Assembly: GCA_021797825.1 (NCBI GenBank)
Contig: JAJZZA010000021.1
Span: forward strand, 1-47,437
Length of the DNA: 47,437 bases
Origin: Bacillota bacterium
GTDB lineage: Bacteria > Bacillota > Sulfobacillia > Sulfobacillales > Sulfobacillaceae
Direction: 5' to 3'
A program made the position numbers and the translations under genes. Of this stretch, positions 42,138-47,437 are shown piece after piece. Positions within the stretch are counted from its first letter, which is position 1, and each line of letters opens with the position of its first letter. Below the pieces are notes generated by a model, which was given only the letters and a program-made list of their open reading frames with translations, had not been told where the DNA came from and did no database searches.

Positions 42138-42149
42138 GGAGGGCATAAG

Positions 42150-43436
42150 GTGGCATCAGCACAAATCGCCAACATCACAGGTTATCGCATACTGGATTCC
42201 CGGGGGGTTCCTACGGTTCGCGTCGAAGTTGTTTTGACGAGCGGCGAGGTCGGAGTGGCGGCGGTTCCGTCGGGGGCGTCCACCGGAGCCCGGGAATCGG
42301 TGGAAATCCGGGATCACACCGCGCGCTACGGAGGACGGGACATTCAGACGGTATTGAACAATATCGAGCGAGAGGTTGCCCCGGGCCTTATCGGGCGCGA
42401 TGTGCGCCGCCAGCAGGATATCGACCGGTGGCTGATTGAGCGCGACGGAACGCCGAATAAATCGCGCTGGGGAGCCAACACGATCCTGGGGGTGTCCCTG
42501 GCGGTGGCTCAAGCCGCCGCGCAAGCCGCCGGCGAGCCGTTGTACCGCCTGTGGTTGGCGGGACAGGCGGGCGAGCTGCCAACACCCCAATTCAATGTGG
42601 TCAATGGGGGAGCGCATGCCGACAACAAGTTGGCGGTGCAGGAGTTCCTGCTTATTCCCGGCGGAGCCCCTACCGTCGCAGAAGCCATCCGCATGGGATC
42701 GGAGAGCTATCAGGCGCTCAAAGCGGAACTGCGCCAGCGGGGGTTTCGTACCGCGGTGGGAGACGAAGGCGGGTTCGCGCCGGGCATTAGCCATCCGGAA
42801 GAAATTTTTGAATTGCTGCTGCGCGCGATCGAGCGGGCGGGGCTAGCGGCCGGCAGGGATGTGGCTTTGGGGATCGATGTGGCCGCCAACAGTCTTTGGC
42901 AAGCCGGCCGCTACCACTGGGAAGACGGGGTGGTGGACTACGCGTCCCTCATCGCAAGCTATGCGAAATGGGTTCGGGATTATCCCTTGATATCGATTGA
43001 AGACGGGCTGGCGGAGGATGACTGGGAAGGGTGGGCCGCGTTGACCCGGACCCTGGGCGGTTCCTGTCAGATTGTCGGCGACGATATCTTTGTCACCCAT
43101 GCCAACCTGGTGGAGCGCGGCATTCGGGAACGCTCGGCCAACGCGGTGCTGATCAAACTGAACCAGGTGGGTACGGTGACGGAAACGCGGGACGTGTTGA
43201 ATTTGGCCCAGACGGCCGGATGGAATACGGTGGTGTCGCATCGCTCGGGGGAAACCGACGACACCGCGATGGTGGATTTGGCAGTAGCCCACCGAGCCGG
43301 CCAAATCAAAGCCGGCGCCCCGCAACGGGGGGAGCGGACTGCGAAATATAACCGCCTGTTGCTCATCGAGGCCAAAGACCCGCGGTTGCCGTTCGCCGGA
43401 TGGCGAGGGCTGCCGTCGCGCCCTGAAAGGGGGTAA
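42150..43436 (+). CDS. eno: Enolase
   Basis: 428 aa glycolytic enzyme converting 2-phosphoglycerate to phosphoenolpyruvate. Signatures: PSGASTGARESVEIRD, NVVNGGAHADN, AVGDEGGFAPG, SIEDGLAEDDWEGW, IVGDDIFVTH, ANAVLIKLNQVGTVTET, VVSHRSGETDD, and KAGAPQRGERTAKYNRLL. The usual DSRGNPTVEV near the N-terminus is DSRGVPTVRV, and the GAPSRSER motif is GAPQRGER; the catalytic Lys and metal ligands are kept. GTG start with GGGAGGG six bases upstream. Unlike many genomes, no gpmI/tpiA/pgk neighbours. Confidence 0.95.
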   Translation: MASAQIANITGYRILDSRGVPTVRVEVVLTSGEVGVAAVPSGASTGARESVEIRDHTARYGGRDIQTVLNNIEREVAPGLIGRDVRRQQDIDRWLIERDGTPNKSRWGANTILGVSLAVAQAAAQAAGEPLYRLWLAGQAGELPTPQFNVVNGGAHADNKLAVQEFLLIPGGAPTVAEAIRMGSESYQALKAELRQRGFRTAVGDEGGFAPGISHPEEIFELLLRAIERAGLAAGRDVALGIDVAANSLWQAGRYHWEDGVVDYASLIASYAKWVRDYPLISIEDGLAEDDWEGWAALTRTLGGSCQIVGDDIFVTHANLVERGIRERSANAVLIKLNQVGTVTETRDVLNLAQTAGWNTVVSHRSGETDDTAMVDLAVAHRAGQIKAGAPQRGERTAKYNRLLLIEAKDPRLPFAGWRGLPSRPERG

Positions 43437-43808
43437 ACCAGCGAGGCGACCGTCTGCTGGCCGGGTCAAGCTGCCACTGGCAACAACCGGCTTGCGGTCG
43501 CGGGCGCCGGACCCGGTATCCTTGGGGCGGTGGTGGCCCGATATTGGTCGGACAAGTTGCGATGCCCAACGGCGGCGCGAATGCTGGCGGTCCCGGGAAT
43601 TTTAACCCCGGCGCCGGGGCCAGTTGGGCCGACAGCGCGACTCCGGGGCCGGGCCGGTTCCGGATAGGGTCGATGGCGGAACCGGGCAAAAAACCGGGAG
43701 GTATTTTCAGGGTTGGGTTATCCCACACCCGACGACTCTCTCGGGGACAGGCCTGTTGGGGTGGCGGCGCCGGGCCGCAACCCGGCACAAACATGAAAGG
43801 GTGGCGGT
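43437..43808. other. Intergenic region between enolase and MFS gene
   Basis: No gene or regulatory element I can support. Open frames on both strands here are shadows with GC-driven composition. Confidence 0.45.
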
Positions 43809-45029
43809 GTGATGCCTGTGAAGACATCCCGCCAGGGGATCTGGCGGACCCGCAATGTCTGGGGACTGTCGTTGGCCTCGCTGTTTTCCGACATGGGCCA
43901 CGAACTGGTCACCGCGCTGATGCCCGCAATCCTCACAACGTTGAGCGCTCCGGTATTTGCTCTGGGATTTATCGAAGGCATCTCAAATCTCGGGCAGGCT
44001 TGGGCAGGCATCTGGGGCGGGAAGCAGGCGGATAGCAACGTCCATCGTCGGGAAATCCTGGTTTTGGGCTATATTTTGACGGGATTAAAAGCGGCCATGG
44101 CGGTGGTGACCGTCTGGCCCTGGTTGATCCTGATCCGCACCGTCGCCTGGCTGGGGCGGGGCGCGCGGGGACCAATCCGCAATACCTTCATTGCAGAAGA
44201 TGTGGCCCCGGAACATCTCGGCAAAGCCTATGGGTTCCGCGAGGCGTTCGATACGGCTGGAGCCATTGCCGGTCCGCTGGCCGCCGCCCTGCTGACCTCG
44301 CTGCTGGGCATCCGGCGCTTAATCGCCTGGAGTCTGCTGCCAGCCGGTTTGACTGTGTTGGCGGTACTGTATTGGGTACGCGATCCCAAGCCGCGTTTGC
44401 AACGCGAACAGCAGTCGCGCCTGTCGGCCGCGCAGGCCAAAATGCCTTTACCGGGTTACTTCGACCGGTTTTTGTGGGCGGTGGGCATCTTCTCCGCCGG
44501 GTTCCTGGCGCCAACCTTTTTCATTCTGCGGGTGTGGACCAGCCACCAGTCGTTCCTGGGCGTTTCCGCTCAGGTGGCCGCGCTGCTCTTGTACACCGTG
44601 CACAATGTCGTGTACGCGATCGGTTCGTTCCCGGCGGGGGCGATGGTCGACAACCGGGGTCCGAAACCATTGCTCATGACCGGGTACGTGATATGGACCT
44701 TGGTGCTGGTGGGGTTTGCGGTGGACCATGCCTCGTTGGGGGGATGGATCGTGCTCTTTGGCGGATCCGGACTGGCCACCGCCCTGCTTGAAACGTCCCA
44801 GAAAGCGTGGGCCGCCCGCATGTTGCCCGGGAAAGTCCGAGGCACCGGACTGGGCCGGATGGTGGCCACGGTGGGGGTGGGTCAGCTTGTCGCCAATGGC
44901 GTCGCGGGTCTTTTGTGGGCGGAGGCGTCGCCCTCGGCGAGTTTTCTCGCGGCGGCCCTGCTGGCCGCCCTCGGCGCGGTTTTGATGGCGCGTTTCGAGC
45001 CCCTGCGCGCGGTCGGCCAGGACCGGTGA
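43809..45029 (+). CDS. Major facilitator superfamily transporter
   Basis: 406 aa, about twelve membrane helices. MFS signature loop RTVAWLGRGARGPIRNTFIAED after helix 4 and YGFREAFDTAGAIAGPLAAALL after helix 5; a second-half loop AMVDNRGPKPLLMTGYV mirrors the loop after helix 2 (GGKQADSNVHRREILVLGY). Substrate unknown. GTG at 43809 has AAAGGGTGG nearby; an ATG three bases later is equally possible. Followed by an unknown protein. Confidence 0.87.
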   Translation: MMPVKTSRQGIWRTRNVWGLSLASLFSDMGHELVTALMPAILTTLSAPVFALGFIEGISNLGQAWAGIWGGKQADSNVHRREILVLGYILTGLKAAMAVVTVWPWLILIRTVAWLGRGARGPIRNTFIAEDVAPEHLGKAYGFREAFDTAGAIAGPLAAALLTSLLGIRRLIAWSLLPAGLTVLAVLYWVRDPKPRLQREQQSRLSAAQAKMPLPGYFDRFLWAVGIFSAGFLAPTFFILRVWTSHQSFLGVSAQVAALLLYTVHNVVYAIGSFPAGAMVDNRGPKPLLMTGYVIWTLVLVGFAVDHASLGGWIVLFGGSGLATALLETSQKAWAARMLPGKVRGTGLGRMVATVGVGQLVANGVAGLLWAEASPSASFLAAALLAALGAVLMARFEPLRAVGQDR

Positions 45030-45122
45030 CGGGGAGCCGGCCCCAGCCTGGTCGAACCCGGCGGAGTCAACACCATCCCGGATCTGGGGAATGGCAGCCG
45101 GGTGGATGGGGGAGGGAACGCA

Positions 45123-46025
45123 GTGGCTAGCTATGACAGCCGGATGGGCCGCTTGCTGCAACTGTTGGAGGGGCCCGCGGACGAGCGCCGTCTGCAGGCG
45201 GGGTGGATTCTGGGGCGCCACCGGGTACACCGCGCGATGCCCCGGCTGGCCGCACTGATTCGTCAGGAGCCGTTAGCAACGGCCGAGCGGCAGCACTATC
45301 TTCGGGCTTGGCTCGAGCTGGCGACGTGGCAGGAAGCGCGCGAGCTGCTGATGGACGACACGCTGGCGGACGACCTCCGGGTGACCGTGGCGCGGGAATA
45401 TGAGGCCGACCAGGTTCCCCAATGGCACGCCAGCCTCGGGATCGCGGCCGGCAGCGGGCTCCAGGCCGATGGCCTGGTGGAGGCGGCAGGATGGGTCGGG
45501 CAAGAGGTTCCGGCCGTATTCCTGCCGCAGGAGAGTCTGGCGCGATGTCACATCGCGCGATTACCCGCTTGGCCCCAGGTCATGGCCGCGGGCGGGAAGC
45601 GGATGGCGGGACCGCGCAGGGGATTTGAAGAATTTTGGACGGGGCATATTCAACGCTGGGCCTCCCGTTGGCTCCAACAGGACCGGCTGAGCAGCCAATA
45701 TGCCCAGGCTTTGGCTAGCGAACGACAACTCCAGCGATGGCTGGGACGAGCCGAAACGGAGGCCGTAGCGCCGGTGGCGGCAAAAATTAAAATTGCCTTA
45801 ACGCCCGCGTTGCCCGCCGAAGAGGCGCTCGAGCGGCTTGCCTGGGGTTTGGCCGAGGTGACCGAAAGATCCCGGGCCGATACCTTCGCCGCGTGGTGGG
45901 ACAGTATCTGGAGCAGTTGGGCAGCGGCGCTGCAATATGACCTCTATCAATTGGATTCCAACTGGCAAATCACCAAGTGGCACCTGGGGGGCCTGACCGC
46001 AGACCTGTTGCTCGCCATGACGTAG
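45123..46025 (+). CDS. Unrecognised 300-aa soluble protein
   Basis: 300 aa, alpha-helical and rich in Trp, Ala, Leu, Glu, no membrane segment. The first ~80 residues (SRMGRLLQLLEGPADERRLQ, MPRLAALIRQEP) look like helical repeats of HEAT type, but I can not assign a family. GTG at 45123 is chosen for GGGGGAGGG about 6 bases upstream. About 90 bases after the MFS gene and 180 before crcB; co-transcription with either is possible. No function assigned. Confidence 0.7.
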   Translation: MASYDSRMGRLLQLLEGPADERRLQAGWILGRHRVHRAMPRLAALIRQEPLATAERQHYLRAWLELATWQEARELLMDDTLADDLRVTVAREYEADQVPQWHASLGIAAGSGLQADGLVEAAGWVGQEVPAVFLPQESLARCHIARLPAWPQVMAAGGKRMAGPRRGFEEFWTGHIQRWASRWLQQDRLSSQYAQALASERQLQRWLGRAETEAVAPVAAKIKIALTPALPAEEALERLAWGLAEVTERSRADTFAAWWDSIWSSWAAALQYDLYQLDSNWQITKWHLGGLTADLLLAMT

Positions 46026-46206
46026 GCGCCATCGGAACTCGCCGGGGTCATTCCGCTGGCCTGGCCGCCAGCAGACCGGGTATCATAAAAGCCGTGGTGT
46101 CGACGCGTCACCGGCGCAGGGTGGCGATGGCGGCGGCCGCCGGGCACGAGCGGGCTGACTTGGGCCGCGCCGGAAGGGCAATCGACGTGACAATGGGGAC
46201 TGGTTG

Positions 46207-46578
46207 ATGGGATGGTCATGGGCGCTGGTTTTCACCGGCGGAGGGTGCGGGGCGGCGGCGCGTTTTCTGTTGAGCCGCTGGATAGGGATGCGAACCGGGG
46301 CGGTGTTTCCCCTCGGGACCATGGTGATAAACGTGTCGGGATCGTTTTTGATGGGGCTTTGGATGGGACTGGGGCAGGCGCTGGGCGGGCATGGTCTGCT
46401 GTTGCTGGACGTGGGGTTTACGGGAGCCTATACGACGTTTTCCACGTTCAGCTTCGAAACCGGCCGGCTGCTGGAGCAGCGCCTGCTGGCGGAAGCGGTG
46501 GCGTACCAGGTGGGCTCGGTGTCGCTCGGGCTTTTGGCCGTCATGCTTGGTCACTGGACAGGAGGGGCGATCGCGTAA
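46207..46578 (+). CDS. crcB: CrcB/FluC fluoride channel subunit 1
   Basis: 123 aa, four membrane helices. CrcB/Fluc proteins expel fluoride. Signatures: GGGCGAAARFLLSR, PLGTMVINVSGSFLMGL, and the central YTTFSTFSFETGRLL containing the Phe-box and Na site region. ATG 46207 is preferred over a TTG three bases earlier. Followed by a second crcB with its ATG beginning in the TAAATG overlap, as in B. subtilis-type paired subunits that may build a heterodimeric channel. Confidence 0.9.
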   Translation: MGWSWALVFTGGGCGAAARFLLSRWIGMRTGAVFPLGTMVINVSGSFLMGLWMGLGQALGGHGLLLLDVGFTGAYTTFSTFSFETGRLLEQRLLAEAVAYQVGSVSLGLLAVMLGHWTGGAIA

Positions 46579-46989
46579 ATGGGACGCAATCTGGTGCTGG
46601 TCGCGATCGGCGGAGGTGCGCGGGCTCTGCTGCGCTACGGGGTGATGCTCTGGATTCCGGCGGGAACCGTTCCCTGGAGCGTCATGCTGATCAATATCTC
46701 GGGCAGTTTCGCGATCGGCGCCGTCATGGCTCTGACCGAGGAATTCGGAGTGATGACGGAAGCGGGCCGCCTGTTTGTGGCGGTCGGGATTTTGGGTGGG
46801 TATACCACGTTTTCCACCTATATCAACGGTGTGTATCGGCTGCTGGCAGCCGACCGTTGGCTGCCAGCCTATGGGTATGGGGTGGCGGTCCCCGGGCTGG
46901 GCCTTTTGGCCGCGTGGGGCGCGATTGTTGCCGTGCGCGCGCTGTATTCCGCGCGCCGCGCGGACAGCGGGGAATTTGAGGAGGGATAG
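46579..46989 (+). CDS. crcB: CrcB/FluC fluoride channel subunit 2
   Basis: 136 aa, four helices. GGGARALLRYG, SVMLINISGSFAIGAV and GGYTTFSTYINGVYRLL mark a second Fluc protein. It diverges from subunit 1 (for instance TYINGVYRLL in place of TFSFETGRLL), which suggests a heterodimer rather than redundant copies. The ATG abuts the preceding stop; GGAGGGG is about 13 bases upstream. Upstream of the DUF190 gene. Confidence 0.9.
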   Translation: MGRNLVLVAIGGGARALLRYGVMLWIPAGTVPWSVMLINISGSFAIGAVMALTEEFGVMTEAGRLFVAVGILGGYTTFSTYINGVYRLLAADRWLPAYGYGVAVPGLGLLAAWGAIVAVRALYSARRADSGEFEEG

Positions 46990-46992
46990 CGG

Positions 46993-47373
46993 GTGGAGGC
47001 GAAAATTACCGGGGAGGCGGTGCGGCTGAGGATTTTTGTCGGCGAGACCGCGCACTGCCATGGCAAACCGCTGTATCATGCCATTGTGCTCAAAGCGCGC
47101 CAAATGGGTATGGCGGGGGCGACGGTGATGCGCGCGTTCGAGGGCTTTGGTCCCTCGAGCCGCATCCACACGACGAATATTCTCGACTTATCGAGTGATT
47201 TGCCCATTGTGATAGAAATTGTGGATAGCCGGGAATATATCGAACAGTTCCTGCCGGAACTCGACAGCCTGGTCGATTCGGGCCTGATAACCATGGATTC
47301 CGTCCATGTTGTGAAGTATAGCCACAAATCCGGACCGGACCGTCACGTTGATCCGCCCGAGATGAACGGGTAA
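46993..47373 (+). CDS. DUF190 family protein
   Basis: 126 aa. COG1993/DUF190, a PII-like fold protein: RLRIFVGETAHCHGKPLYHAIVLKARQMGMAGATVMRAFEGFG, then LSSDLPIVIEIVDS. GTG start with GAGGGAT upstream, 3 bases from the crcB2 stop region. Family members are often next to crcB genes and are suspected to regulate or assist fluoride resistance. The operon likely ends near here. Confidence 0.88.
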   Translation: MEAKITGEAVRLRIFVGETAHCHGKPLYHAIVLKARQMGMAGATVMRAFEGFGPSSRIHTTNILDLSSDLPIVIEIVDSREYIEQFLPELDSLVDSGLITMDSVHVVKYSHKSGPDRHVDPPEMNG

Positions 47374-47437
47374 GATAACGCTAGACAATTTCATCATGGC
47401 GATGGAATCCGCCGCGGGGCAACCCGAAACCGCCGTC

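Noticed and set aside
46026-46206. Fluoride riboswitch ahead of crcB
   Set aside because: GGCGATGG occurs near 46121, as in the motif, but the CUCCUAC end and the conserved CUGAUGGC-like segment are missing, so the pattern is not met.

Overview
The window reads as chromosomal DNA of a GC-rich, rod-shaped bacterium. I favour an acidophilic or thermophilic Bacillota lineage such as the Sulfobacillus group. The reasons are AGGAGG-type ribosome binding sites, TTGACA/TATAAT promoters, frequent GTG/TTG starts, a CalY/TasA-like surface protein, MinC, paired CrcB proteins and the general protein style. No rRNA, tRNA or CRISPR array is visible, so the placement is an inference.

Layout. 1-2666 (+): end of a Tad pilus operon (cpaF C-terminus, tadB, tadC) plus a DUF192 gene, closed by an intrinsic terminator. 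2912-7364 (+): one compact operon from a good sigma-A promoter: GNAT protein, PIG-V-like membrane mannosyltransferase, polyprenyl-phosphate mannose synthase, GtrA flippase-like protein and a split ThrE/YjjP-YjjB exporter. 7613-9390: decayed IS630 transposase and rearranged TnpB remnants. 9696-13518 (-): acyl-CoA ligase and a BNR-repeat lipoprotein. 13737-20191 (-): a surface-glycan cluster (WecB epimerase, methyltransferase, three glycosyltransferases) interleaved with a TasA/CalY-like protein and an unrecognised Cys-containing protein. 20662-21185: broken DUF1697 gene. 21252-26297 (-): DUF2103, minC, a replication-relaxation-like protein with a VirD4/TraG-type ATPase, and a phosphohexomutase. 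26778-30069: secreted YVTN-like propeller, GNAT acetyltransferase and HtrA protease. 30529-35696 (+): glpX, rho, response regulator and histidine kinase, every junction overlapping. 36126-37379 (+): Nramp-family transporter behind a Fur-type box. 37380-41452: gene-poor stretch with a methyltransferase, a small membrane ORF, a frameshifted P-type-ATPase-like phosphatase and ppa. 42150-47373 (+): enolase, MFS transporter, an unknown 300-aa protein, two CrcB fluoride-channel genes and a DUF190 protein.

Working together. Mannose-phosphate supply (phosphohexomutase), polyprenyl-phosphate mannose synthesis, the GtrA and PIG-V-like proteins, WecB and the glycosyltransferase cluster point to substantial investment in decorating the cell or spore surface. 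GlpX, enolase and pyrophosphatase are central metabolism. The most unusual items are the surface-protein/glycosyltransferase cluster, the ~250-residue charged extension on Rho, the conjugation-type ATPase pair without a visible relaxase, the Nramp protein with altered metal-site motifs under a Fur-like box, and the motif-order-shuffled TnpB remnant.
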